Positions 25,964 to 38,779 of a stretch of 64,000 nucleotides of DNA are shown here, piece by piece. Made by a program: the position numbers and the translations under genes. The notes beneath the pieces were generated by a model. The model saw nothing but the letters and a program-made list of their open reading frames with translations, was not told the origin of the DNA and ran no database searches. How positions within the stretch are numbered: the stretch's first letter is position 1; the number at the start of each line of letters is the position of its first letter. This stretch comes from Rhabdornis inornatus (Eukaryota > Chordata > Aves > Passeriformes > Rhabdornithidae). The stretch covers positions 182,235 to 246,234 of the forward strand of contig VWZS01002677.1 in the NCBI GenBank assembly GCA_013397075.1. The letters run 5' to 3'.

Positions 25964-28176
25964 TGGCAAACCTTAATCCTTTTGTTTATATGAACTCAGG
26001 TTTGTGGTTCAGGTTTTCTTTACCACCCTTCCCAAGTGTGGCATACAATTAGTTTTCTCAGGATTTCCTTGTGCCTGGGAAATTATCTGTGATTTTACTT
26101 TGCCTTCCAATATACTGTTTTTATTCTCTTGCCAGTTCTAGTCAGCCAGGCTGGAGTCAGGCACACACACATTTGTTTAAACCACTCCCAGGTTGGCCTG
26201 GCACAGCTCTGTTGACCAGTGCTGTTAAGAAGGGTGATCCAAAATAACCTACAGGTCTGTGAAGGGCTGAGGCTGAGAACAGCACTTCAAAATGATGTAA
26301 ACAAAGCCTATTGAGTGTGAGAATTTCCTCTGTGGGCAGGTGTCCTCTGCTGTGATACTGATGGAAAGCCAAGATAAATGCATTTATGCATTTTCATAGG
26401 AAACAAAAAAACAAGAGGGGTTTATTGCATTAAGATTAGTAGTAACATTGACAGACCTGAAAACCAGATTGAGGTGCTAGATAAATTTCTAGTAAGGAAA
26501 AAGAGAAGACACAAAGATCCCAAAATAATGTATACTTCATTCTTTTGATGTTGCCCTTAATGTACCTATGAAATAGTCATGTGCTTGCATTGCAGTGATT
26601 AATTACCTCTGGTCTATCAAAAGCCAAATAAAAGAACAAGTCTTCATTCTTGGTTAGGGTTGATTAGACTCAAGTGTCCTTGCATTGAGCTGTGATTTTC
26701 CTGCTACGTGAAATTCAGGATACTGAAGAACTTAGTATTCCTGTGGGAGAGTGGAAGAAAACAGAAATAATTTTTAATGTTTTTATTAGCAAAAAAATAT
26801 ATTTCTCATGCACAAATCAAGATCTCAGTGTCATTTTGACGGTCCCAAAAGATTTTTAGTGGGAAATTAATATGGCTTTAAAGATTCAAGAAGAAGTGGC
26901 TTTATTGTACCACTTAAATGTCTCCCCTTGTGTCCTTTTGAGGTCATTTGTGCAAAGGAGTGAGCACTTTTTCACTCATGTACATGCAAGCCACTGCTCC
27001 TGTGGATTTGCAGGCTGAAAAGGATGATTTTGGCTGGCCTGTGGTCAATTTTTACGTGACTGATCTCAAGGGCCATGAAAGTAAATGGACAAGAAGATGG
27101 TGCCAATGCAGTGTTTAAAAGCACACATCTAACAGAGGTTTAATATACTTTTGAATACTGAATCAATAATAATACCATGAGTGAATTTGAGAAGAGCCAA
27201 GAACAATGTCTGTTTAATTTGGATGAAGTGAGTTTTGGCAGGCTATCAGTTAAGCTTCCAGAAGGATTTTGCAATATTTTTATTTGTGCATTGTTAGAAA
27301 AAAACTCACATCATAATATGCTAAGAAATAATAGATGCCCTCTCAAGGGCTGAATGCAACAAAGTGCAATTAAATAATCAAAGTTCAAAAAAATATAATT
27401 GCTTGATCAAATGTTTTGACTTGAAGTAGTAATTCAGAGGTGGTTTTCTTTTACTATTCGCTTTAAAAATTTGGGAATCCTGTTTTGATTTAAATTTTCT
27501 GTTCTTTCCTCTATGCTCTTCCAGGGTGTTTCCTCCTTCCACTGAATCAGGACAGTATCAATAGGACTGATATCACCCCTCTGGGTCTGATACTGTTACT
27601 CATTTTCTGTGTTTATGTGACTGCCCAATCTATACCAAAGAGACTGATGGAGTCCTGCTGGTCATAAGTGCTGCTAGCTAAGGGAGGAATGATATCCAAC
27701 CCCTTTCAGCAAAGAGGTGATTAATCCCTCTAAGTGTAGTTCATATTTCTCTCTTCCTAGGGTTTTTTTTTTTTTGTGGGGCTTGCTGTCCATGACTTTC
27801 TTGTTTCACCCCTGCATTCTCTTTATGTCGGGAAAGACTAAGGACCTGCGTTTTTTTTTTCCTTGATGGGGAAGTAGTAAGTTTTATATTTCCCAAAATG
27901 AATGGCTGTGGGTAACCATAAGGTGCATTAAAACACTTATCACAGTGTTTATATCTGCTGAAATCAGGCTGAGAGTTTCAGAGAAAGGAGGAGTGGTGAA
28001 AGTGATTCTCACTCTCTGCCCACTGGTGGTAGGGGAAGCAACCTGTCCCAAGTTTGGTTTTCAGCACTCCCAGCTTGAAAACCAGGTGAGACTAGACTAG
28101 AATTCCCCAAGTACAGGATGTAGCTTTCAATTAGATGTGCTGCCTTTAGAATGTCTTCTCCAAATTCAGTCAGTGA
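25963..28176. other. Unannotated non-coding DNA
   Basis: No gene or clear repeat. 26140-26370 is relatively GC-rich for the window but has no recognisable domain or transposon. Poly-T stretches occur near 27763-27775 and 27851-27860. Confidence 0.55.
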
Positions 28177-28187
28177 NNNNNNNNNNN
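28177..28187. other. Short assembly gap (11 N)
   Basis: Eleven consecutive N bases immediately before a long poly-T tract. The gap size may not reflect the true missing length. Confidence 0.97.
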
Positions 28188-28194
28188 TTGAAAA

Positions 28195-28200
28195 TTTTTT

Positions 28201-28252
<52 letters not shown>

Positions 28253-28268
28253 TTTTTCTTTTTTTTTT
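28195..28268 (+). repeat. Long interrupted poly-T tract next to the gap
   Basis: About 70 bases of T broken only by G at 28201 and 28252 and C at 28258. This is the longest homopolymer-like tract in the window. Together with the adjacent N run it marks a place where the assembly may have collapsed or dropped sequence. Confidence 0.9.
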
Positions 28269-29180
28269 AATAGACTGGAGTGAGTGTATCCTAAGGATAC
28301 TTAGCATGTACAGAGATGCTCTGTATCCAGGGCAGGAATTGTATTATTTGAAGTTAAGCGAATAGGTTCATCTTTGAATTCTCAAAAGTCCAGATTCTTG
28401 CATCACAGCTCAGGTTAAACCTTGTTGGTCTGAAGTATTTTCTCGCTCTATTTTAAAATTCAGTTTTAATCTATTACTGCTCCAAATTTATTATAATTAA
28501 TGCTGCTTTTTCATTAACAAGCCATGATACTATTTTCTGAAGATAACAATCTGTTAGTAATGCATTATTTAAATGTGAATAACAATAAAATTATAGAATT
28601 TTACTGCACCTTTATTATTTATTTGCATATTAATTGTTATTTTTGTTTTCAAGAGCTTGTGATTTAAAAAGTATTCTTGGAAGTGAATGTAGTCTCAAAA
28701 TAGTTATTATAATGTACTGAACATTTGCTACTGATTAAATTGACTATTGAAAGCAAGAAAACACAATTAATTTTTATTATTTAATAACTAGTGAACAACT
28801 ATTGTTTAATAAAATATTTACAAACTTAAATGTTTAAAATGCTTCTAGCAAAATATGTCAACTTTTTACTTAATATTGTTACAATATGTCACTCTTCCTG
28901 TGTCTACAGCTATGTTAGCATTGGAGAAGTTAATTAGTTAATTACTGCTTTCAGGTTCTCTCAAAATATTTATAAGCAAATTACCTCTTTTTTAAAAAAA
29001 TGAGAAAGGTAAGTAGATGTCTAAACAAATACAGAAACACACCTCAGCAAAATAGTCTAATTTTACATCTGTTTTATAACATTAGCTCCTTTCACATTTC
29101 TAAGGATCTGCTATGCAATAAAGCCGTTTCTTTCTATTATTGAACAGATGTTTTTCAAGTGGCTTCTTAGCATCCATATT
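28269..29180. other. Very AT-rich unique DNA, candidate conserved element
   Basis: From about 28480 to 28810 the sequence is strongly AT-rich but not simple repeat, with several homeodomain-type ATTA/TAAT cores and a TTTGCATATTAAT stretch near 28621. This composition is common in deeply conserved vertebrate non-coding elements and equally in neutral AT-rich DNA. No gene is seen. Confidence 0.35.
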
Positions 29181-29232
29181 TCCACATGTATATACGTATA
29201 TACATATATATATAAAGTATATACACATGTTT
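29181..29232. repeat. Alternating TA/TG/AC purine-pyrimidine repeat with inverted ends
   Basis: Alternating TATATAC and GTATATAC units, with ACATGTATATAC near the start mirrored by GTATATACACATGT near the end, so the tract can form a cruciform-like fold. It is probably a microsatellite of mixed units. Confidence 0.7.
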
Positions 29233-29275
29233 CATTTGCTAATAATTTTTTTCATTTCTTCATTTGCTAATAATT
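29231..29275 (+). repeat. 17-bp tandem duplication, 28-bp period
   Basis: TTCATTTGCTAATAATT occurs at 29231-29247 and again exactly at 29259-29275, separated by a T-rich spacer. It reads as a local slippage duplication next to the TA-rich microsatellite. Confidence 0.85.
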
Positions 29276-32200
29276 GCATTGCTAATGCCTCTTTGATGAA
29301 AAGACAATGAGCTCCTCAAAAAACAAAAAGGATTCTCAAGTGAGGCTTTTCTATCTGTTTTTTCTGGGGGTTTTTTTTGTGCTCAAGGGATGATTGTTAT
29401 CAGTGTAAGTTATGGACTGGATCTGACCCTCTCTGATGTCTTCCATTCTCTGTAGCACAAGCAGAGTGAACAACGCCAGGGCAATAAACACCTCCACTCT
29501 TGAGCATGCATTTTGGGAAACAGTTATTTGAGGATAACAGAAAGCAGTAAATCTAAACCAGAATCATATTAGACACATAGTTAAAAGCTGTGGAAAAATG
29601 CTTTCTCTTCACTGTCAGATTGCCCTGCTCTCTCCATGGTGTTTGTGAATTATCCCTCTTTGTCCAGTCCCTCACCTCATGAGGTTTTTCAGTGGTGTCA
29701 TGCCTGCCAGATAATGGACTCAGGTGAAGTGTTTGTATTTCTGTGAAGATCAGGGTGAGATTCAACTGGGAATCCAAAATATTGTGCCTCTCTTCTCCCA
29801 GTATCTTAAGAAAATGGCAGTATGGAGATAACACCTACAAACTTGCTTCATACATATAAATGCATATTTTTCCATATGTCAAGGTGAGTAATACCTCATC
29901 TGGTATACTGGGAGTCACTGGAGAAGAGGCTGAGTTTTACAGCATAAATCTACAGCATGTAGCTCATATCCAGCTTGCTTGGACTGCAGCAAAACAAATG
30001 CACAACTGTCTGCACCAGTCCATGGAGACAGAAGTGTAAGCTCTTGGAGCTCTCCAGTGGAACCTGCTTGCCAGATAATTTTTAAGTAAGTGTGTGCATC
30101 ATTATAAACTTCATCTTACTGAATATAAATTTTAGGATGATTTATGGTTTTTTCATATGTTGTATGGATAGTCCTCTTTCTGTACATAAAAAAGGGAAGT
30201 TTAAGGTTTGAGATGGTATGTCTTCATCAGATATCAATATAAATATGAAGTTCAAATGTTTATTTTAATACACCTTACATCTATATTTAAAAATAAAATT
30301 AGATGGAGCCATTTCTTGCCTACCTTGGTGTTTATAAACTAGACAGGACTGTATTAGACTGATAAAGTTTTGCAGAGCATATTTTAATAGTGATATCTTA
30401 TATTTCCCGTGCATCCATATCTAAAAAGGAAATAAATCAATGGACTATTTTTAAGCACTTTTTCATGTTTTCTCTAGTGTATAAACTCTATGATGAAAAT
30501 TATTTCTCAATCACTGCTACAGCAACTTCATGTATTTCACTAGCAATTGCTTTTCACCTTTGATAAAATGGCAGAATATATCTCAAGTACAAAATAATTT
30601 CTCTCAGTATAAGGTAGAACATTTTTAAACTCTGAATTCAGTAGTAATTTCATGGTAGATGTGAAATTTTCTTTAATCTGTTACTTGTCACCCCCTCCAC
30701 TCAAGATTTTCAGTTTTTAACTCTTTAAAGGTCAGAGTTTTCAGTTTTCTCAGGCTTTTTAAATAGAATAGCAAAACTATGAGCATTAATAGTAATCAGA
30801 ATTTGAGGGTGCATTCATAGAAACCAGACTTGGAAGACACATTCATAAATGCCTTCTGAAGTTAGGAAATATGAGAGGAATAATTCCCTAGTGAACACAT
30901 GCAATATATTTGAAAGAATTTAATCACTTTAAATCAAATATATCTGTAGGAAAGAATATGGCACATTTTGGCACAAATATGTACTGCCATGCAAAATTTC
31001 ATAGTGAATACATTGTCCATAATAATGTATGGCTGTGCTGCATTATTAGATGCATTAAAACCTGTAAAGATGAACATGACCTAACAGTCCCTAGATTCTA
31101 CCACAGTAGGGAACTGCTGGACAATCTGTTACTTTATAAGCATTAAAATAATTTCTGAAGGTCCTGATTAATTTTAGATATTTCCAGATTGGATTTAGAT
31201 TTTCAGATCTATTTTACTCATAATTTATTTTGCATTTGTTGGGTCTAATTTTGCAAAGTCTGTGAATTTCCACCTATTAATTAGACCATTCACTTCAAGA
31301 ACTTGTTCAAAAATATTGGATGAATAAGGAAAAGATATTGGTCCATACCAATATCAAACCAAACTTGGTCCATGTCTTTTTATATATCCTTAGGTATGTA
31401 TCTCTGCAAATCAGCTTAGTAATGTGATTTCCCTCGGTTTCTTAGACTTTTAATTTAGTTCCTAAATCTTACACAGTGAGAGTCTTCATATCACTTTTGG
31501 ATGATAACCTTGTTCCTTTCTTGAAGGCACTTAATCAATCTTTTTTCACTTTTTCTACAAAATCATTCTATAGTAGTCAATACCTTGTTTCATGAAAGAA
31601 AAAAAAAAAGCCAACAAAAATTCCTCTACTCAAGATGAGTAAAGGAATCAGTTACCTGTAGTTGCCCAATTGCAACTTCCACTAGTTGAAAATGTTGACC
31701 ATGTTATTTTTCTTATTCAGAAATAATTATTTGAAGTATTTATCCATATCTATCATGGGTCAAACTGAGATCAGGTTCTGTGCTCCTTTTGAATGAGCAC
31801 TGAGAAGTCTGTAACTCTTAAAGGTAAATATTATTGGTGTTGGAATTCTGGCCTCTCATTCCAACATTGCAATCCGCATCTATCTCATCCCAGTCAAAGC
31901 TGCTGGGTGTTTGTAGAAAAATTTGTGTTCCAGGTATCTTCTTTTTGCCCAGTAATCTCTTACATGCATATTCTGCTCTGGAGAGAGGCAAGAAAGGAGG
32001 ACTGACAGAATCATTCTGTTTTCCAGCAGACTGCAGAAACAGGAAAGTTGGGCCAAGATTATAATTTTAGTAGCTCTTCATCATCAAGTACGTATTTTTC
32101 TCCTTTAACTGCATAAAAGCTGTTGCCACTGTCAGCTAGGTTGTTTTTCTTAATTCTCTAATAACTAAAGGATGAGAAGAACTAGAGCAATAGAAGGGCT

Positions 32201-32938
32201 TAACAGTAAGCCAAGTAAAAGAAAAGCAAGAGACTTGTTCTGTTTTTCAGAAAATAAAGACTGTCCAGGCTCCAAAATATGTGAAATTTAATTTAACATT
32301 GCTGATTGATATTAAATAAAAAGGTATCATGAGGCATACCTAGTTAATTTCTCTGATTTCCTGGAAGAGGGGATGCAATAAATTTTGTGCAATCTGGTTC
32401 AGCAGATTGGCTTATATCAGTGCAAAAACTGTGCTCAGATCAGCAATTGTTCATGATCAACGTGCTGAGATGATAGCAAAGATTAGAGTTTGGTGAGTTT
32501 ATTGGCTAGGAAATATGTTACTTGAGTATCAGGAAGGCATGTGAGTGTAGTGGCTCAGTGTTTTTATCTCACAGGAAGCAGAGTCCAGCTGTCTCTGAAG
32601 TGACTACATGGATTATTTTATTGTCTTGCTATAGGACCAGTGATGAGGATCCTGAAAGATCATTAGTAGTGAAATCTGTTTTCTCAGCATTATAGGAAGT
32701 TACAGAGATTTCACACGATTGGTTCAGTGCCAAGACATGCCCCTCAGTTTTGTTGTTGACATTGGGACTTACTAGAGAAGCAAATATTTATTCTTTCAAA
32801 AATCCATTCCTTCCCTTGCATCCAAATATTGCTGTGAGTAGCCAAAGAAAAACTCATTTGCTCTAGCTGACTGAACATTTGCTTTCCCTTTCATGTTCTT
32901 CCCCCATAACATTTCTTCCCATCATAAGCTTAATTCAG
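29276..32938. other. Unannotated AT-rich non-coding DNA
   Basis: No supported gene or recognisable transposon. Open frames are 93 codons or shorter and domain-free. A short poly-A patch lies near 31599-31611. Confidence 0.55.
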
Positions 32939-33048
32939 CTAAAAAAACCCCAAAACAAAAATAACCAAAAAACAAAACAAAATAAACAAAAACAAACAAA
33001 CGAACAAAAAAAAAATAAAACCCACAAACACACAAAAACCCAAACACC
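32939..33048 (+). repeat. A/C-rich (CAAA-like) low-complexity tract
   Basis: About 110 bases almost devoid of G and T on the plus strand, built of AAAC, AAACA and ACCC units with CAAA stretches near 32980-33005. It is one of several strand-asymmetric A/C tracts in the window. Confidence 0.85.
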
Positions 33049-33580
33049 TTTTTGAAAATGATGAGATATAACCCAAGAGTAGCAGAGCTGTTCTACAAAG
33101 TCCTAACTGCTTTGTCAGCTCCCACTGGCATCATGTCTGCACATTCTGTATGTATCTTCTCTGTAAATATAGAGAGGAAACCAAAGAAATTCTTAATTAT
33201 CTTTTATCCTCTCTGTTAAGTGCTATTGGTAAGAGCTGAGGTGCCCAGTGAGTTCCAGTATTGTGTGAAGCAATTGTGCTCACACTAATAGGGAAAAGAT
33301 GTAGGTAACCAGGCAAACTCAAAGACTCAGAACTCTGTGAAATTCTCCAGGACTGGTTACAGGGTAAACAAAAGCAGAACCCAGGTAAGCAAGAGGTAGC
33401 AGAGCTGTTCTCAAGCATTATTCCACCTTTATACCTGCAAATTTTTTTGGTGTGGTTTCAGTTTTGAAAAGTGAAGTTTTCCTTGTTGTTTCAATGCTTT
33501 TAAAATTATTTTAGACACACATGACACAATTCAACTTGTAATTATAAATTACTCTGCTTCTCTTGCACTGATGTAAAGAG

Positions 33581-33716
33581 AATCACAGAATTGTCTGAGC
33601 TGGAAGGGACCCAGAAGGATCATGAAGTCCAGCTCTTAAATTAATGGTCCATACAAAGTTCAAACCCACAACCCTGGCATTATTAGTACCATACTCTAAC
33701 CAACTGAGTTCATCTC
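33581..33716 (-). mobile_element. tRNA-Ile-derived SINE with CR1-like tail (TguSINE1-type)
   Basis: Read on the minus strand, the head is a recognisable tRNA-Ile relic. A box-A-like 'tgaactcagttggttagag' (plus strand about 33692-33714) is followed by the anticodon-loop sequence CTAATAA with the isoleucine AAT anticodon, then a box-B-like 'gggtttgaac'. The tail ('gggtcccttccagctcagac' and 'attctgtgatt') matches the CR1 3' terminus, which would let CR1 machinery mobilise it. This structure is that of the tRNA-Ile/CR1 SINE described from zebra finch. About 135 bases are present and both parts appear near complete. Mutations in the acceptor and D-arm regions exclude a functional tRNA gene. The family name is from memory and unverified. 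Confidence 0.85.
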
Positions 33717-33872
33717 AGGGTCATGTAATAAAAATATATACAGAGAATAGATTATGAGAAATACCTGCTGCTTCTATCTGAAAATAGTGTTTCCCTTTAC
33801 AGGAGCTGTGTAGTTAAGGCCTTTCATTTCAAGGCATGTCAAAATTCACTTGATAGGACTGTTCCTTTATAA
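33717..33872. other. Short unannotated spacer
   Basis: AT-rich DNA between the SINE and a TTA microsatellite; nothing recognised. Confidence 0.5.
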
Positions 33873-33925
33873 AATAATATATTATTATTGTTGCTGTTAT
33901 TATTATTATTATTAATAATAAAAAT
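33873..33925 (+). repeat. ATT/TTA trinucleotide microsatellite
   Basis: Interrupted runs of ATT with a short central GTTGCTGTT interruption, followed by AATAATAA. Together these form a near-palindromic ATT/AAT array. Confidence 0.85.
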
Positions 33926-35710
33926 AGTAATGGAAGAATCTTTCAAAGGCAAAATCTCTTCTTCATGTGAAATGGCGCTCAGAGGCAGAGGGCTGAAGTC
34001 TCTGTGCGTGGTGGTGTGGCAGAGCTCCTTAGCAGCGTCTCGTGCAGCTGGGAGCTTGTTTCCTCAGCTGTCAGTCACAGCCCTGAGCTGCAGTGTGTTA
34101 TTACTTGATTGCTGAGGTAACAAGTTGGAAAATGCTGCCTTTGCTGCTTCACACGCCTGGCTCGTGTGTCTGCACTGTCAGACTGCCACAGCCACTACTT
34201 CTGTTTGTTTTACCTCTCTGTTTACCTTCTTCCCTGCAGGACCTGTAAATTTGATATGAAACTAGGAAGAAACAGAGCCCAAACTCTGCTGGAGAGAAAT
34301 CCTGTCGAGTTGCTTTATTTTAACTTAAATCCTTGAGGGGGTGGGTGGGAGAAGAAGAGGGAAGTTGCTAAAACAGTTCATGCTGTTCCATGTTCACATA
34401 GATTCCTGGCAGTCAGTTCTCCAGGCCTAGAGGTTCAAAAGGGTAGTAGAAAAATCTGGAGAAATGCCAAGAAGACAGAGCAAGGGAAATCCTCACCACA
34501 GTGTATCCATGAAAATAAAAATGTTTCTATAATTTCCATATAATATAGTTTCCATATTGAGAAGCTAGTTACCTGATCAGAACAAAGACCCTTTTCCATC
34601 CGTGAAGATGCCACAGTATAGGGAAGCTGTATTCTTTGATTTATTCATTTAAATAAAATAGATTTGGAAGTAAAATAGTGGTCTAATAATAATAGATATT
34701 CAGATATTATTCAGAATAGATAATTCAATTTTAATTAGTATATTTCTCGAGGTCTCCTGGGAGTAAGAGTGAAAAGGATGTAAACTTCAGGTTAATGAGA
34801 ATCCAAGGGATCACCAAAACACTGTTATTTATTTCCCATGAACTGTGAAGCGTTTTTAAAGAAAGATAATTCCTTTTACCCAATTCTGTCCATTCTCAAA
34901 CTTGAGGAAAATTAATTTACAACATGTACTGTCTCTGTTTTTATCACAGGAACACCACAGTGTGGGAGTCCAGACATCACAGAAGGAGGACTTCGTATTA
35001 CAGCTGAACTTTTATTTTTTAACATTTAAGAGTTAGGTTCAGACTGATTCCCCATATGATCTTCCATCTCTCTGTTGTGCCATAAGACCATTATATTCCT
35101 GCAAATGTGGCTATATGGGCAGCAAAAAAGAGATGCTTAAGATCCACATCCCCTACAGTGTGAAATATAGTGCTCTGAGATGTTTTACTGCATATTTAAT
35201 GTTATTTCTAATAAACAGGAACAAAAGTACCAATTTTAATAGTGTTTGCATATTCAGCGAGAGTCTCTACATAATGAAGCCAAAGCGTAGATCTCCGTGG
35301 ATTTGATGTGCTTTAATTAGGCATTTCCTGAGCATCTCATGATGTTTCAGTACTGCAAACCCAAGGAGGTTAGAGTGTGAAAAGGGGCAACAAACTTGAC
35401 AATAATTTTACTGGAGGAGATACCCTTGTAGAAGTTAGACCATCTGAATATTCTGAAGGAACTTGAAAATTAAACCCATTTTAAAAGGATCATTATGTTT
35501 TGCACACATGCGTGGTACTGTGCTGAGTGAGAAATAGATGTGTCCTTTGCATACTTTTGACATACTTTGATCTGCTACTTTCAGCTGTGAGTTTCTGTCT
35601 TGAGGTACAGCACACACTCAAGTCAAAGAGCAAAGGTTGCCCAATGATCTTCAAGAACTGGTTTATTGGTTAACCTTTTCCTTCCTGGTCACATCTTGTA
35701 CATTAAATAA
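33926..35710. other. Unannotated non-coding DNA
   Basis: No supported gene. 33960-34230 is moderately GC-richer, with a few CpGs ('atggcgctcag', 'agcagcgtctcg', 'cacgcctgg'), but it is too short and CpG-poor for a CpG island. A good acceptor-like sequence ('ttttatcacag') ends at about 34949, with no coding-like exon after it. Confidence 0.5.
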
Positions 35711-35716
35711 TATTTT

Positions 35717-35970
35717 GGGGGTGGAGGGGTGCATGGGTTTGTTTGTATTTTGGTTTGGATTCATTTTCTTTTTTTTATTTTAAGATTGTTGTTGTTTGGT
35801 GTGATTTTTGGGCTGTTTTTGTTTGGTTGGTTGTTTGTTTTGTTTTGTTTTTTTTTGTTTGTTTGTTTTTTTCTTGTTTTGTTTCTTTTGGGTTTTTGTT
35901 GTTGTTGGTTTGTGGGTTTTTTGTTTGGGTTTTTTTTGGCTTTTTTTTTGTTTGTTTTTTTGTTTTTGAG
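35717..35970 (+). repeat. Long T/G-rich (GTTT-like) low-complexity tract
   Basis: After a short G-rich start (35717-35730) about 230 bases consist almost entirely of T and G as TTTG, GTTT and TTGG units. Four overlapping 74-110-codon open frames on both strands are artefacts of it; they encode Phe/Val/Leu-rich or Lys/Asn/Gln-rich chains. It is the reverse-strand equivalent of the A/C tracts elsewhere. Confidence 0.9.
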
Positions 35971-38779
35971 TTTTCTGTATTCCATCTCTTTAAATGCAAA
36001 TCTTGAGGTACGGGCAGTAGCCAGGAGATTATTGCATCCTGTATATTTGTACTTGAAATGAATTAGACCTCAACTCTCAATTAACTCTGCTTAAATTGGC
36101 CAATTCATGTTCTCTGTAAAGGAACCAAAACATTTTGCGCATGTTTCATGTAGGTCATTGTTTTCTTCTGCTTTGGCTGCAGAATCAGCTAATGCAGACT
36201 GTCTCTGATCTCAAACTTCATTCAGTCTCAGCATAATTTAGCAATTTGTTGTCTAAGAGACTGTAACTAGAATATTCCTCTTCCTACAAAGAGTTTTAAA
36301 GTACTGCACTGATCATTTTCTGCTCCTCATGCTAATCTCTGAGTTCCACTGAATTACTGCTCTTTGTACAACAAAAAAAAAAAAGAAAAGGAAAATGATG
36401 TTCCCATTGCACTATATACAAACAGAAACTGAAAAAGGAAGCAATGGGTAGAAAAATTAGCATCAAAAAAAGTTAAGGCTGACTAGTAGAGGGTGTAGTG
36501 AAAAAAAAATTAAGAATAAAACATCATACATAATTTCATTCCTTTAGAACTCTTTATTTTCAATTAACTTCCTGTAACAAGTTCCCTTAGCTCCTGAAGC
36601 ACAAACTGACATCATGACATGCACTACATTTCAGGATAAAGAAAAAGCAGAGGAAGAGCTATGAAATGCAAGATTAAATTGTAGCTGTTAACTGCATAAA
36701 TTAACATGTATCATAATATGTAATTAATATGTATCCCAAAGCAGAGGATGTTTGCAGCAACCAGCAGTCGTCTGGTTTGCAATTACTGTTCCAAGAAACA
36801 GAGGAGACTGCATTAAGGGTCTGGTGGCTGGCTAATGGAGATTTCTCACATGGTTATCGCCTGGCTACCAAGAAAGAGAGAAACATCCTTCTATCACTCT
36901 GTGTTTAAAAATAGAAATTTGTCCCAATTATGTTTCAAAACACCTTTTCTCCATTATGAAATCAGAATATAAAGTCTTGAAAGACTTTTTGTCTTTTGAT
37001 CAACTGTAATCAAAACAGTCAGAATATATAACAAGCATTTTCTTGGTGCTGCAGTTGTCAGCCTCTCCCTTCACATTCTTACCCATGTTATTCTCTGGAA
37101 ATAATGCAGGAGCTGCTAGGGAACTTCAAGACTTATCTAGATTTTTAATACACATCTCATGTGGTGTTATAATAATAAAAACAAAATCCTGATTTTCTTT
37201 CATGAAGACTTTTTTTGTAAATATTTTCTAGGCCTTTAACACATTTTTTATTATTTTGTTATTCCCAAAGAAAGAACTTATTTTCTCCAAATTCTGTAGG
37301 GGGAATCTTTGAGTCAGTTTGTTTTGCTTAAAATCTATTTCTAATTCCAGTCCTGAAGCAGCATAAATTATACTTTAGTTTTCTTCATCTTCTGCCCACA
37401 AATTTTGTAACTCCTTCTCCACGTATTTAATTTCAATAATATAAGATTTCCTTACAAACTACTGGGAAGGGTTGTTTCATTACCCTAGGTTCTTTGTAAA
37501 GTAGAGCCTTTTTATTTGATGAAGCAAAATAATTGTCCATCTAACTTAAAGAAAATTCTCTGCCTGGGAACAGGTCAGTGATTCATATTCTGCAGGAGTC
37601 AAGGTGGAAACTACTAATGAACACAATGTCTCACTTCTGAGCCTGCTTGATGATGCTCTTCAGAAAGAGATGCCTCATGAAAAGAGGGATTCTGTTCTTA
37701 AAAGGATCTGGGAAGCTCACTGTGACATTATTAAAATACTCTATTTTTACATGAGGGTCAAGCCGGAACAGCTCCAGTGGTAAGGCTGTGGCAGTCATCC
37801 TACAGTGAGCACAGTTGGGTAGGAAATGTCTCCTTGACTTCAATCCCATTAATAACCTCCCACATGAGGGAGGTTTGCCAAAGGGTCTGTAATAGATTCC
37901 TTTTAGTGTTATTTTCTGTTGCTCCTGTCATTAGCTTGTGAAATTTCAGATCACAAGGTCTTTTCAACACATCTCAGGTAACTGGCACGCAATTCCTTTT
38001 TGCTTTGGATCTTGTTTGCACTACTAATGGCTTTAAAAACAAAGTCATTTGTTCCTGCTCAAAAGAAATATTAGGCTGCATGAAGCACTTGGCAAGAATT
38101 TTCATCTCTTGTAGATTCATGGGTTTTTGGCATCAAATGCTAAGGCTTTAAACCCCTCAATTATCACTGGTAAGTGTTCATAACATTTAGCTTGATGGTT
38201 CAGCAAAAGTGCAAATATGGATGTCACAGAAGTTGTTAATAATTAATGCCTTTTAATATAAAAATGTTAGAAATTGGCTTGAATTTATTAAAATCTGCCC
38301 CATGTTTAAAGCTCCTTTTAGGCAGCGATCTGGTCCAATATGACCAAGAACACTTAGGATCTTAACAGACCTAATTTCATGATAAAAAGTCCCTGTTAAT
38401 AATAGTGTTCACTCTTTAAATTGCCAAATAAGGCATACTGCTAGGATATTAAAATTTTTTAACACTGACTGATGTCACATGCTTTTAGGACTTTAATTAT
38501 TGCAACTCATTCTTATTTAACTTCTTAAATTAGATTCTGCTGTCTCAGGAGATGGCAAAATGCTGGTATTAAGATATTACTCCATGGATTATCTCTGTCC
38601 ATCACTCTTCTTTTGTATAACATTCCCTTCAATTAATCATTGTATCTGTTATCAAGTGTTTATTGGCATTTGTATGTACACTTTTATATCTAGACAGTCT
38701 ACATTATCTCTGTTCCTGAAAGAATTTTGTTCATGTTTCTGTTTTCCTTTAACCACATAATTTTAAAGTGCCCAGCTTT
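35971..38779. other. Unannotated non-coding DNA
   Basis: No supported gene. A poly-A patch lies near 36370-36383. The stretch 36160-36400 is non-repetitive and could be conserved, but no motif settles it. 37560-37870 is unremarkable unique sequence. Confidence 0.5.

Noticed and set aside
33640..33716. Possible functional tRNA-Ile gene
   Set aside because: The anticodon loop is recognisable, but the acceptor stem and D-arm are mutated and the copy is fused to a CR1 tail, so it is a SINE and not a tRNA gene.
33960..34230. Possible CpG-island promoter
   Set aside because: Only a handful of CpGs over about 270 bases and no accompanying gene start.
35729..36061. 110-codon plus frame and overlapping frames on both strands
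   Set aside because: They translate a T/G-rich low-complexity tract into Phe/Val/Leu or Lys/Asn/Gln runs; the apparent hydrophobic protein is an artefact.
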